The position numbers and the translations under genes were made by a program. Under the pieces are notes generated by a model. That model did not search any database and was not told the DNA's origin. It saw only the letters and a program-made list of their open reading frames with translations. A DNA stretch of 64,000 nucleotides from Sapria himalayana (Eukaryota > Streptophyta > Magnoliopsida > Malpighiales > Rafflesiaceae). Shown in pieces: positions 22,570 through 38,309 of the stretch. Each line of letters starts with the position of its first letter. Position 1 is the stretch's first letter. The stretch covers positions 714,339-778,338 of the forward strand of contig JAREIK010003105.1 of assembly GCA_029783825.1 (NCBI GenBank). Reading direction: 5' to 3'.

Positions 22570-25500
22570 ATAAATGCATGTAAAGTTAAATCAAAAAACT
22601 CCTAAACCATGTAATGCCTAAATACATAAACCATTAAACTGCTAAATACTACTTAATAAATAATAAAAATAATTTTTATTGCTATTTATTATATTTTTAA
22701 ATATTCATTTTTATTATTTATTAGTGTATTTATTTAGAAATATTTATTACAAAATAAAGTATGATTGGGACAAATATAATTTAAATAATATATTATTTAT
22801 CTAATAAAAATATACGCTTATAAAAGAAGTATAGATTCAAAAATTTAAAATTATCATCATGTAATATAAGTTACTTTAATTTTTAATCAATTTGGGTTTT
22901 GTAAATATTTTTTAATTAAAATCTATCTTAGTATTAATAGTTTATAAATTTAATTTTTGATCATTATTATAATATCTATCAATAAAATTATTTATATTAA
23001 ATTTATATGATATATAATTATTAATATTATTATAACAAAATAATGTATTAAAATTTCAAAAAATTTTAAATATTATTATATTTTCAAATGTTATAACCTA
23101 TGAAAATGATAAAAAATTATATAAATTTTTATTGTTATTTTATTTTTTTAAATAAAACCTATAAACCACTAAAAGCCTAAAAACATAAATCACTAAACTT
23201 CTAACGAAAAAACCTCTAAATACTTGAATCATTAAACTGGTATACATTAATAATAAATCATAAATCTCATATTAATTTTTATTCAGTATAATTTTAAATT
23301 TTTATTTTAATTATTTATCAATTTATATTATAGAAATATTAATTAAAAAATAAATTATTAGTGTGACAGATATAATTAAAATAAAACAGGTATATTTAAA
23401 TAATAAATAATAAATCTCATTTTTTTTCATTATAATTTTAAATATTCATTATAATTATTTATTTATTTATATATTAATATTATTTACAAAATAAATTGTG
23501 TTAGACAAATATAATTTATATAAATTATTTTTCATCAAAAATTATTGATAAACTTTTTAAAAGAAAAAAAAAATCAAAATAAAAAATAATTATCTAGTAA
23601 TTTATTTTGCTTTTATTCTGAATCATTTTAGGATTTGTAATTATATTTTAATTAATATCTATCTTATTAATAATAGATTATTAATTTATTTTTTGATCAT
23701 TATTAGAATATTTATCAATAAAATTGTTTATATTGAATTTATATGATATATAAATAAAATGATTATTATAACTTAATATATTATTTACATTTTAAAAAAT
23801 TTAAAAATTATTATATTTTCAAAGGTTTAACCTTTGAAAATATCTAAAAATAATAAAAATAAATTTTTTATTATTTTATTTTTTTAATAAAACCTATAAA
23901 CCACTAAATTCATACACAATTAAATCAGTAAACTCTTAAACATAATAATGCCTAAATACATAAACCATTAAACCGCTATATACTACTTAATAATTAATAA
24001 ATCAAATTTTTATTACTATTTATTATAATTTTAAATATTCATTTTAATTATTTATTAGTTTATTTTTATAGAAATATTTATTACAAATTAAATTTTGAGA
24101 GCGACATATATATTTTAATTACTTTGTTTTTAATCAAAAAATATATATGCTTATAAAAGTAGTAAAAATTTAAAAATTAAAAATTATTATCTAGTAATAT
24201 ATCTTACTTTAATTTTGAATCAATTTGGGTTTTGTAAATATTTTTTAATTAATATCAATCTTTTTAATAATAGTTATTAATTTAAATTTTGATCATTATT
24301 ATATTATCTATCAATAAAATTGTTTATATTGAATTTATATGATATATAATTATTAATATTATTATAAATAAATTTTATATTCACATTTCAAAAAATTTTA
24401 AATATCCTTATATTTTCAAAGCTTATAACCTATGAAAATGAAAAAGAATTACCAATTTTTTTTTGTTATTTTATTGTTTAAATAAAACCTATAAACCACT
24501 AAATGCCTAAAAACATAAATCGCTAAACTCCTAAATGACAAAACCTCTAAATACTTAAACTATTAAACATATGTACATTAATAAAAAAACATAATTCTCA
24601 ATTTAATTTTTATTAAGTATAATTTTTAATTTTAATTTTATTTATTTATCAGTTTATTTTTATAAAAATACTAATTACAAAATAAATTATTAATGAGACA
24701 GATCTAATTTAAATAATTTATTTTTCATCAAAAATAAATATATCCTTATAAAAAGAGGCAAAATTTTAAATACAAAAATGTATAATTTAGTAATATATAT
24801 TATTTTTATTTTGAATCATTTTAGATTTTGCAATTATATTTTAATTTATATCATTCTTATTAATAATAGTTTCTTAATTTTTTATTGATCATTATTATAA
24901 TATCTATTAATAAAGTTATTTATATTGAGTTTACATTATATATAATTATTAATATTATTATTACTGAATATTATATTCACATTTAAAAAAATTAAAAATT
25001 ATTATATTTTCAAAGGTTATAACCTTCAAAATTAAAAAAAATTAAAAAAAATCAAAAAATTAAATTTTTTTGTTTTTTCATTCTTTAAATAAAAACTATA
25101 AATCACTTAAGGCCTAAACACTTAAATCACTAAACCCCAAAACACCTAAATACTTAAACAATTAAACTAGTATATCCTGGATAATAAATAATAAATCTTT
25201 ATTTTATTTGTATTCATTATAATTTTAAATATTCATTTTAATTATTAATTAGTTTATTTATATAGAATTATAAATTTAAAATAAATTATGAGGAAGACAA
25301 ATATAATTTAAATAATTTACTTTAATAAAAAAAAATAGAAACTTATAAAAAAAAGCAAAACATCAACGAAAGTATTATTTTGTAATATATTTTACTTTGA
25401 TTTTGAATAAATTTACGTTTTGCAAATATATTTAAAATAATATATATTTTATTAATAATAGTTTATTAATTTATTTTTTGATCATTAATATAATATATTT

Positions 25501-28500
25501 CAATATAATTGTTTATATTTAATTTACATGATATATAAGTATTAAGATTATCATAACTAAATATAGTATTCACATATATAAAAAATTTAAAAATTGTTAT
25601 ATTTTTTAAGGTTATAACCATCAAAAATGAGAAAAAAAAATAAAAATATATTTTTTGTTATATCATTGTTTAAATAAAACTTATAAACCATTAAAAGCCT
25701 AAATACACAAATCTCTAAACTCCTAAACCCTAAAGCCACTAAATACCTAAACCTTTAAACTCGTAAACTTTAAATATAATTTAAATTAATTATAGAAATA
25801 TTAATTACAAAATAAATTCTGAGTGACAAATATAATTTAAATAATATATTTTTCAACAAAAAAATATATAAGCTTATAAAATGAAGCAAATACTAAAAAA
25901 AATTATTATTTAGTAATAAATTTTACTTTGATTTTGAATCATTTTAAGTTTTTAATTATATTTTAATTTATATCTATCATATTAATACTAGTTTATTACT
26001 TTATTTTTTGATAATTAATATAATATCTATAAATAAAATTGTTTATATTTAGTTTATATTATATATAGTTATAATATTTATTATTACTAAATATTGTATT
26101 CACATTTTTAAATTATTATATTTTCAAATGTAATAATCTTTGAAAATTTGAAAAAATATCAAAAATAATTTTATTGTTATTTCATTGTTTGAATAAAACC
26201 TATAAACCTTTAAATGCCTAATTACTTAAATCAATAACTTCTAAATCTTGAAAACCATAAATAGATAAATTTTTTAAACATGTATATTCTAAATAATAAA
26301 TAATAAATCTTATTTTTATTTTTTTCATTATTATTTTAAATATTCATTTTAATTATTTATTTGTTTTTTTATATAAATATTAAATACAAAATAAATTATA
26401 AGTTATACAAATATAATTTATATAAATTTATTTTCAACAAAAAAATATATAAACTTAATTAAAGAATAAAAAAATTAAAAACAAAAAAATATTATATAGT
26501 AATATATTTTGCTTTGTTTCTTAATCATTTTAGGTTTTGTAATTATATTTTAATTGATATCTAACTTATTAATAATATATTATTAATTTATTTTTTGATC
26601 ATTATTAGATTATTTATCAATAAAAATATTTATATTGAATTAATATGATATATAAATTTAATAATTATTATAACTAAAAATTGTATTCACTTTTGAAAAA
26701 AGTTTTAAAATTATTATATTTCCAAAGGTTATAACCTTTGAAAATATCAAAAAATTCAAAAATAAATTTTTTGTTATTTTATTTTTTAAATAAAACATAT
26801 AAACCAATAAATGCATATATAGTTAAATCAGTAAACTTCTAAATACATAAACCATTAAACTGCTATATACTACTTATTAATTAATAAATCTAATTTTTAT
26901 TTTATTTATTATAATTTTAAATATTGATTTTAATATTTATTAGTTTGTTTTTATAAAATATTTATTCCAAAATAAATTATGAATGCAACAAATATAATTT
27001 AAATAATTTATTTTTAATCAGAAAAATATAGACGCTTATAAAAGAAGTAAAAATTTAAAAATTAAAAATTATTATCCAGTTATATAATTTTTTTAATCTT
27101 GAATCGATTTGGTCATTGTAAATATTTTTTAATTAAAATCTATCTTATTATTAATAGATTATTAATTTAATTTTTGATCATTATTATAATATCTATCAAT
27201 AAAATTGTTTATATTGAATTTATATGATATATAATTATAAAAATTATTATACCTAAATATTGTATTCACATTTCAAAAAATTTTAATATTATTATATTTT
27301 CAAAGGTTATAACCTATGAAAGTGACAAAAAATTACAATTTTTTTTTGTTATTTTATTGTTTAAATAAAACCTATAAACCACTAAATGCCTAAAGAAATG
27401 AATCGCTAAACACATATACGACAAAATCTTTAAATACTTAAACTATTAACTTGGTATACATTAATAATAAATCAAAAATCTCATTTTTATTTTTATTCAG
27501 AATAATTTTAAATTTTTATTTTAGTTATTTATCAGTTTATTTTTATAGAAATATTAATTACAAAATAAATTATTAGTTAGATAGAAATAATTTAAATTAA
27601 ACCGGTATACCCTAAATAATAAATAATAAATAATAAATAATAAATCTAATTTTTTTTATTATAATTTTAAATATTCATTTAATTATTTATTTGTTTATTT
27701 TATATAAATATTAATTAAAAAATAAATTATGAGTTAGACAAATATAATTAATGTAAATAATTTTTAATCAAAAAAATATTCATAAACTTTTTAAAATAAA
27801 AAAAAATTACAAAACAAAAAATTATTATATAGTAATATATTTTGGTTTGCTTATGAATCATTTTATGTTTTGTAATTATATTTTAATTGATATCTATCTT
27901 ATTACTAATAAATTATTAATTATTTTTTCATCTTTATTAGAATATTAATCACTAAAATTGTTTATTTTGAATTTTTATGATCTATAAATATAATGATTAT
28001 TGTGGCTAAATATTGAATTTGCTTTTGAAAAAAATTTAAAAATTATTATATTTTCAAAGGCTATAACCTTTGAAAATATCAAAAAATAATAAAAATAATT
28101 TTTTTGGTATTTTATTTTTTAAATAAAACCTATAAACCACTAAATGCATACACAATTTAATCAGTATACTGTTAAACCCCGTAATACCTAAATACATAAA
28201 CTATTAAACCACTATATAATATATAATAATTAATAAATCTAATTTTTATTTCAATTTATTATAATTTTAAATATTCATTTAATTATTTTTTAGTTTATTT
28301 TTATAAAAATATTTATTACAAAATAAATTATGAGTAAGACAAATATAACTTAAATAATTTATTTTTAATCAAAAAATATATTTACGCTTATAAAAGATGT
28401 AAAATTTAAAAATTAAAAATTATAATTCAGTAATATATTTTACTTTAATTTTGAATCAATTTGGGTTTTGTAAATATTTTTTAATGAATATCTATCTTAT

Positions 28501-31500
28501 TATTATTAGTTTATTAATTTAATTTTCGATCATTATTATAATTACTATCAATAAAAATGCTTATATTGAATTTATATGATGTATGATTATTAATAATATT
28601 ATAACTAAATATTGTATTCACATTTCAAAAAATTTTAACTCTCAAAACCATTAAACTGGTATACATTAATAATAAATCATAAATATCTTTTTAATTTTTA
28701 TTCAGTATAATTTTAAATTTTTATTTTAATTATTTATCAGTTTATTTTTATAGAAATATTAATTACAAAATAAATTAATAGTAAGACATATATAATTTAA
28801 ATAATTTATATTTTATCCAAAAATATATAAGTTTATAAAAATAGGCATAATTTTAAAAACAAAAATTTATTATTTAGTAAAATATTTTATTTTAATTTTG
28901 TATCTTTTTAGATTTTGCATTTATATTTTAATTTATATCATTCTTTTAAATAATAGTTTATTAATTAATTATTGATTATTATTATAATATCTATTAATAA
29001 AATTATTTATTTTGAATTTATATTATATATAATTATTAAGATTATTATAACTAAATATTATATTCACATTTAAAAAAAAATTAAAAATTATTATATTTTC
29101 AAAGGTTATAACCTTCAAAAATTATTAAAAAACAAAAAATTAAATTTTTAGTTTTTTCATTCTTTAAATAAAAACTATAAATCACTAAAGGCATAAACAC
29201 ATAAATCACAAAAACCCAAATACCCTAAATACCTAAACCAATAAAACTGTATATCCTGGATAATAAATAATAAATCTCACTTTTATTTCTATTCATTAAC
29301 ATTTTAAATATTCATTTTAATTATTTTTTAGTTTATTTTTATAGAATAGTAAAGTACAAAATATATTATGAGAAATACAAATATAAATTAAATAATATAC
29401 TTTTAAGAACAAAAAATATAAACTAATAAAAAGAAGCAAAACATCAAAAACATTATTATATAGTAATTTATTTTACTTTGATTTTAAAAAAATTTAGGCT
29501 TTGCAAATATATTTTAAATAATATCTATCTTATTTATAATAGTTTATTAATTAATTTTTTGATCATTAATATAATATCTATGAATATAATTGTTTATATT
29601 GAATTTATATGATATATAATTATTAATATTATCAAAACTAAAAATAGTATTCACATTTAAATAAAATTTAAAAATTGGTATATTTTCAAAGGTTATAACC
29701 TTAAAAAAAAAGAAAAAATAACAAAAAATAAATATTTTTTTATACCATTGTTTAAATAAAACTTATGAACCATTAAATACCTAAATACATAAATCTCTAA
29801 ACTCCTAAACCCCGAAGCCCCTAAATACTTAAACCTTTAAACTCGTAAACATTAAATATAATTAAAATAATTTATATAAATATTAATTATAAAATAAATT
29901 ATGAGTGATACAAATATAATTTAAATAATATATTTTTCATCAAAAAAATATATAAGTTAATAAAATGATGCAAAAACTAAAAAAAAATTATTATTTAGTA
30001 ATAAATTTTACTTTGATTTTAAATCATTTTAGTTTTTGTAATTAAATTTTAATTTATATCTATCATATTAATAATAGTTTATTAATTTATTTTTTGATAA
30101 TTGATATAATATCTATCGATAAAATTGTTTATATTTAGTTTATATTATATATTGTTATAATAATAATTATTATTAAATATTGTATTCACATTTTAAAAAA
30201 ATTTTAAAATTATTATATTTTCAAAGGTTATAATCTTTGAAAATTTGAAAAAATATCAAAAATAATTTATTTGTTATTTCATTGTTTAAATAAAACCTAT
30301 AAACCACTAAATGCCTAAATACTTAAATGAATAACTTCTAAATCTCGAAAATCCTAAATAGATAATTTTTTTAATCAGATATATCCTAAATAATAAACAA
30401 TAAATCTAATTTTTATATTTTTCATTATAATTTTAAATATTCATTTTAATTATTTATTTGTTTATTTTTATATAAATATTAATTACAAAATAAATTATGA
30501 GTTAGCCAATTATAATTTATATAAATTATTTTTCATCAAAAAAATATAGATAAACTTATTAAAAGAAAAAAAAATTAAAAACAAAAAATTATTATATAAT
30601 AATATAATTTGTTATGCTTCTGAATCATTATTAGTTTTGTAATTATATTTTAATTGATATCTATCTTATTAATAATAGATTATTAATTAATTTTTTGATC
30701 ATTATTAGAATATTTATCAATAAAATTGTTTATATTGAATTTATATGATATTTAAATATAATGATTATTATAACTAAATATTGAATTTACTTATGAAAAA
30801 AATTTAAAAATTATTATATTTTCAAGGATTTTATCCTTTGAAAATGTGAAAAAATAATAAAAATATATATTTTTTGATATTTCATTGTTTAAATATAACC
30901 TATAAACCACTAAATGCCTAAACACTTAATTCAATAACTCCTAAATCTCTAAAACCCTAAATAATAAATAATAATCCTTTTAAATAGAAAACCCTAAATA
31001 ATAAATAATAAATCTCAATATTATTTTTTTCAGTATAATTTAAAATATTCATTTCAATTATTTATTTGTTTATTTTTATATAAATATTAATTAAAAATAA
31101 ATTATGAGTTAGACAAATATAATTTATATAAATTATTTTTCATCGAAAAATATAGATAAACTTATAAAATGAATTAAAAATTTAAAAAATAAATTTTAAT
31201 ATATAGTAATATATTTTGCTCTCCTTCGGAATCATTTTAAATTTTGTAATTATATTTTAATTGATATCTATCTTATTAAAACTTATTTATTAATTTAATT
31301 TTTGATGATTATTAGATTATTTATCAATAAAATTGTTTATTTTGAATTTATATGATATATAAATATAATGATTATTATAACTAAATATTAAATTCACTTT
31401 TGAAAAAAATTTAAAAATTATTATATTTACAAAGGTTATAACCTTTGGAAATATCAAAAAATAATAAAAATAAATTTAAAGTTATTTTATTTTTTAAAAT

Positions 31501-34500
31501 AACCTATAAACCACTAAATGCATGCACAGTTATATCAGCAAACTTTTCAACCTCATAATGCCTAAATACATAAACCATTAAACTGCTATATACTACTTAA
31601 TAATTAATAAATTTAATTTTTATTTCAATTTATTTTTATTTTAAATATTCATTTTAATTATTTATTAGTTTATTTTTATATAAATTTTTATTATAAAATA
31701 AATTATGAGTGTGACACATATAATTTAAATAATTTATTTTTAATCAAAAAATATCTATATGCTTTTAAAAGAAGTATAAAAGAAGTATTATTAAAAATTA
31801 AAAATTATTATCAACTATTATATTATACTTTAATTTTGAATCAATTAGGGTTTTGTAAATATTTTTTAATTAATATCTATCTTATTATAATTAGTTTATT
31901 AATTTAACATTTGATCATTATTATAATATCTATCAATAAAATCATTTATATTTATTTTATATGATATAAAATTATTAAAATTATTATAACTACATATTGT
32001 ATTAAAATTTCAAAAAATTTTAAATGTTATTAAATTTTCAAAGTTTTTAACATTTGAAAATGACAAAAAATTACAATATTTTTTTGTTATTTTATTGTTT
32101 AAATAAAACCTATAAATCACTAAATGCCTAAAAATATGAATTGCTAAACTCCTAAATGACAAAACCTCAAAATACTTAAAACATTGAACTGGAATACATT
32201 AATAATAAATCATAAATTTCATTTTAATTTTTATTCAGTATAATTTTAAATTTTTATTTTAATTATTAATCAGTTTATTTTTACAGAAATATCAATTACA
32301 AAATAAATTATTTGTGAGATAGATATAACATAAATTAAACTGGTATACCCTAAATAATAAATAATAAATATCATTTTTTTTCTTTATACTTTTTAATATT
32401 CATTTTAATTATTAATTTTTTATTTTTATATAAATATTAATTAAAAAATAAATTATGAGATAGACAAATATAATGTATGTAAATTTTTTTTAATCAAAAA
32501 AATATAGATAAACTTTTTAAAATAAAAAAAATTTTCAAAACAAAAAATTATTAATAGCAATATATTTTGCTTTACTTATGAATCATTTTATGTTTTGTAA
32601 TTATATTTTAATTGATATCTATCTTATTAATAATAGATTATTAATTTATTTTTTGATCATTATTAGAATATTTATCACTAAAATTGTTTATATTGAATTT
32701 ATTTAAAATAAATTTGGGTTTTGTAAATATTTTTTAATTAATATCTATTTTATTATTAATAGTTTATTAATTTAATTTTTAATCATTATTATAATATATA
32801 TCAATAAAATTGTTTATATTGAATTTATATGATATATAATTATTAAAATTATTATAACTAAATATTGTATTCGCATTTCAAAAAATTTTAAATATTATTA
32901 TATTTTCAAAGGTTATAACTTATTAAAATGACAAAAAATTATAAATTTTTTTTTTGTTATTTTATTGTTTAAATAAAACCTATTAACCACTAAATGCCTA
33001 AAAACATGAATCGCTAAACACCTATACGACAAAACCTCTAAATACTTAAACTATTAAATTGGTATACATTAATAATAAATCATAAATCCCATTTTAATTT
33101 TTATTGAGTATAATTTTAAATTTTTATTTTAATTATTTATCAGTTTATTTTGATAAAAATTTTAATTACAAAATAAATTATTAGTGAGACAGATATAATT
33201 TAAATTAAATCGATATACCCTAAATAATAAACAATAAATCTCATTTTTTTCATTATAATTTTAAATATTCATTTTAATTATTTATTTGTTTACTTTTTTA
33301 TAAATATTAATTAAAAAATAAATTATAAGTTAGACAAATATAATTAATGTAAATTATTTTTAATCAAAAAATATATATAAACTTTTTAAAATATAAAAAA
33401 ATTATAAAACAAAAAATTATTATATAGTAATATATTTTGGTTTGCTTATGAATCATTTTATGTTTTGTAATTATATTTTAATCGATATCTCTCTTATTAA
33501 AAATAGATTATTAATTTATTTTTTGATCATTATTTGAATATTAATCACTATAATTGTTTATATTGAATTTATATGATATATAAATATAATGATTATTATA
33601 ACGAAATATTAAATTCGCTTTTGAAAAAAATTTAAAAATTATTATATTTACAAACATTTTAACCTTTGGAAATATGAAAAAATAATAAAAATAAATTTTT
33701 TGTTATTTTATTTTTTAAATAAAACCTATAAACCACGAAATGCATACACAGTCATATCAGAAAACTCCTTAACCATGTAATGCCTAAATTTATAAACCAT
33801 TAAACCGCTATATACTACTTAATAATTAATAAATTTAATTTTTTTTCAATTTATTATTATTTTAAATATTCATTTTAATTATTTATTAGTTTATTTTTAT
33901 AGAAATTTTTATTACAAAATAAATTATGAGCAGGACACATATTATTTAAATAATTTATTTTTAATCAAAAAATATATATACGCTTTTAAAAGAAGTATAA
34001 AAGAAGTATTATTAAAAATTAAAAATTATTATCAACTATTATATTTTACTTTAATTTAGAATTAAATTGGGTTTTCTAAATATTTTTAATTAATATCTAT
34101 CTTATTATAAATAGTTTATTAATTTAATTTTTGATCATTATTATAATATCTATCAATAAAATTGTTTATATTTATTTTATATGATATTGAATTATTAAAA
34201 TTATTATAACTAAATATTGTATTCAAATTTCAAAAAATTTTAAATATTATTAAATTTTCAAAGGTTATAACATTTGAAAATGACAAAAAATTACAATTTT
34301 TTTAGTTATTTTATTGTTTAAATAAAATATATAAATCACTAAATGCCCAAAAACATAAATCGCTAAACTCCTAAACGACAAAATGTCAAAATACTCAAAC
34401 GATTAAACTGGTATACATTAATAATAAATCATAAATCTTATTTTAATTTTTATTTAGTATAATTATATATTTTATTTTAATTATTTTTCAGTTTATTTTT

Positions 34501-37500
34501 ATAGAAATATTAATTAGAAAATAAATTATTAGTGAGATAGATATAACTTAAATTAAACTAGTATACCCTAAATAATAAATAATAAATCTCATTTTTTTAT
34601 CATTATAATTTTTAATATTCATTTTAATTATTAATTTTTTATTTTTATATAAATATTAATTAAAAATAAATTATGAGTTAGACAAATATAATTTATGTAA
34701 ATTATTTTTAATCAAAAAAAATATAGATAAACTTTTTAAAATAAAAAAAAATTTCAAAAAAAAAATTATTATATAGTAATATAATTTGCTTTACTTATGA
34801 ATCATTTTATGTTTTGTAATTATATTTTAATTGATATCTATCTTTTTAATAATATTTTTATTAATTTTTTTTGGTAATTATTAGAATATCTATCAATAAA
34901 ATTTTTTTTATTGAATTTATATGATATTTAATTATTATGATTATTATAACTAAATATTGAATTCACTTTTAAAAAAAATTTAAAAATTATTATATTTTCA
35001 AAGGTTATAACCTTTGAAAATATCAAAAAATAATAAAAATAAATGTTTTGTTTTTTTATTTTTTAAATAAAACCTATAAACCACTAAATGCTTACTTACT
35101 TAAATCAGTATACTCCTAAACTCCATAATACCCAAATACATAAACCATTAAACCACTATATAATACATAATAATTAATAAATCTAATTTTTATTTCTATT
35201 TATTATAATTTTAAATATTTATTTAATTATTTATTAGTTTATTTTTATAGAAATATTTATTACAAAATAAATTATGAGAAAGACAAATATAATTTAAATA
35301 ATTTATTTTTAATCAAAAAATATATATACGCTTATAAAAGAAGTACAATTTAAAAATTAAAAATTATTATTCAGTAATAAATTTTATATTAATTTTGAAT
35401 CAATTTGGGTTTTGTAAATTTTTTAATTAATATCTATCTTATTATTAATAATTTATTAATTTAATTTTTAATTATTATTATAATAACTATCAATAAAATT
35501 GTTTATATTGAATTTATATGATGTATGATTATTAATAATATTATAACTATATATTGTATTCACATTTCATAAAATTTTAAATCTCAAGACCATTAAACTG
35601 GTATTCATTAATAATAAATCATAAATCTCATTTTAATTTTTATTCAATATAATTTTAATTTTTATTTTAATTATTTATCAGTTTATTTTTATAAAAATAT
35701 TAATTACAAAAAAAATTATTAGTGAGACAGATATAACTTGAATTATACCGATATACCCTAAATAATAAAATATAAATCTCATTTTTTTTCATTATAATTT
35801 TTAATATTCATTTTAATTATTAATTTTTTATTTTTATATAAATATTAATTAAAGAATAAATTATGAGTTAGACAAATATAATTTATGTAAATTATTTTTA
35901 TTCAAAAAAATATAGATAAACTTTTTAAAATAAAAAAAAATTTCAAAACAAAAAATTATTATATAGTAATATATTTTGCTTTGCTTATGAATCATTTTAT
36001 GTTTTGTTATTATATTTTAATTGATATCTATCTTATTAATAATAGATTATTAATTTATTTTTAGATCATTATTAAAATATTTATCACTAAAATTGTTTAT
36101 GTTGAAATATTATATATAAATATATTGATTATTATAACTAAATATTAATTCACTTTGAAAAAAATTTAAAAATTATTATATTTTCAAAGGTTATAACCTT
36201 TGAAAATATCAAAAAATAATAAAAATAAATGTTTTGTTATTTTATTTTTTAAATAAAAACTTTAAACCACTAAATGCATACACAATTAAATCAGTAAATA
36301 CCTAAACCCCGTAATAACTAAATACATAAACCATTAATCTGCTATATAATACATAATAATTAATAAATCTAATTTTAAATTATATTTATTATAGTTTTAA
36401 AAATTCATTTTAATTCGTTATTAATTTATTTTTATAGAAATATTTATTATAAAATAAATTATGAGTGCGACAAATATAATTTAAATAATTTATTTTTAAT
36501 CAAAAAAAAATATACGCTTTTAAAAGTAGTAAAAATTTAAAAATTAAAAATTATTATCCACTAATATATTTTACTTTAATTTTGAATCAATTTGTGTTTT
36601 GTAAATAATTTTTTATTAATATCTATCTTATTATTAGTAGTTTATTAATTTAATTTTTGATCATTATTATAATATCAATCAATAAAATTATTTATATTGA
36701 ATTTATTTCAAATATAATTACGAATATTATTATAACTAAATTTTGTATTCACATTTCAAAATATTTTAAATATTATTATATTTTCAAATATTATAACCTA
36801 TGAAAATTAGAAAAAATTACAAAATTTTTTTTTGTTATTTTATTGTTAAAGTAAAACCTATAAACAATTAAATGCCTAAAAACCTAAATCAATAAACTCC
36901 TAAAAGACAAAACCTCTAAATAGTTAAACCATTAAACTGGTATACATTAATAATAAATCATAAATATCTTTTTAATTTTTATTCAGTATAATTTTAAATT
37001 TTTATTTTAATTAATTTTCAATTTATTTTTATAGAAATATTAAATACAAAATAAATTATTAGTAAGATAGATCTAATTTAAATTAGACTGGTATACCCTA
37101 AATAATAAATAATAAAACTCATTTTTTTATTTATAATTTTAATATTCATTTTAATTATTTATTTGTTTATTTTTATAGAAATATTAATTACAACATAATT
37201 TATGAGTTATACAAATATAATTTATATAAATTATTTTTCATCAAAAAATTATAGATAAAATTTTTAAAAGAAAAAAAATTTCAAAACAAAAAATTATTGT
37301 ATAGTAATATATTTTGCTTTGCTTCTGAATCATTTTAGGTTTTGTAAATATATTTTAATTGATATATATCTTATTAATAATTGATTATTAAGTTATTTTT
37401 TCATTATTATTAGAATATTTATCAATAAAAATGTTTATATTGAATTTATATGATATATAAATATAATGATTATTATAACTAAATATTTTATTTACTTTTT

Positions 37501-38283
37501 AAAAAAATTTTAAAATTATTACATTTTCAAAGGTTATAACCTTTGAAAATGTGCAAAATTAAAAAAAATATTTTTTCTTTGTTATTCTATTGTTTAAAAA
37601 AATTTTGTAGTTTAGATCACTTAACTACAAAATCCCAATACCCCTATATAGATAATCATTTAAATCGGTATACCGTAAATAATAATTAATAAATTTCATT
37701 TTTATTTTTTTTCATTATAATTTAAAAAATTTAATTTTGATTGTTTAGTTTTTTATATTTATAAATTTATTAATTATTAAAATAAAATATGAGTTAAAAA
37801 TATAATTTATAAAAATTATTTTTCATCAAAAAATAGATAAGCTTATAAAAAGAATAAAAATTTAAAAATAAATAATTATTATTAAGTAATATATTTTGCT
37901 TTGCATTTGAATCATTTTAGGTTTTGATATTATATTTTACATAATATCAATCTTATTCAGTAGATTTTTAATTTATTTTTTTATAATTATTAGAATATCT
38001 ATCAATAAAATTGTTTATATTGAATTTATAATATATATAATTATTATCATTATTATAAATAAATATTTATTCACTTTTGAAAAAAATTTAAAAATTATTA
38101 TATTTTCAAAGGTTATAACCTTTGAAAATATCAAAAAATAATAAAAATAATTATTTTTTATTTTTTTTCTTAAATAAAAAATATAAACTACTAAATGCAT
38201 ACACAGTTAAATCAGTAAATTCCTAAACCCCGTCATGCCTAAATACATAAACCATTAAACTGCTCTATAGTACTTAATAAATC
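22570..38283 (+). repeat. Main satellite array block, about 25 monomers
   Basis: Palindrome-equivalent cores start at 23089, 23824, 24421, 25015, 25610, 26129, 26727, 27305, 28059, [28637 lost], 29104, 29691, 30226, 30826, 31434, 32042, 32911, 33655, 34263, 35003, [35579 lost], 36189, 36789, 37532 and 38111. Two local orders recur. One is a run with spacings near 590, 530 and 600 bp (25015 to 26727, 29104 to 30826). The other alternates ~600 and ~740 bp. Hybrid joints occur at 28637 and 35579 (the same joint twice) and at about 32702. Small AATAAT expansions occur near 27615-27648. No gene is visible; short Ile/Asn/Tyr-rich ORFs are satellite. Confidence 0.9.
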
Positions 38284-38309
38284 TTTTCAAAGGTTATAAC
38301 CTTTGAAAA
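38284..38309. repeat. Perfect palindrome at an orientation switch
   Basis: The same 26-bp palindrome as elsewhere. To its left the satellite reads in + orientation but is cut at 'cttaataaatc', mid-monomer; to its right the satellite reads in minus orientation. The palindrome is therefore the inversion joint. Confidence 0.85.
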
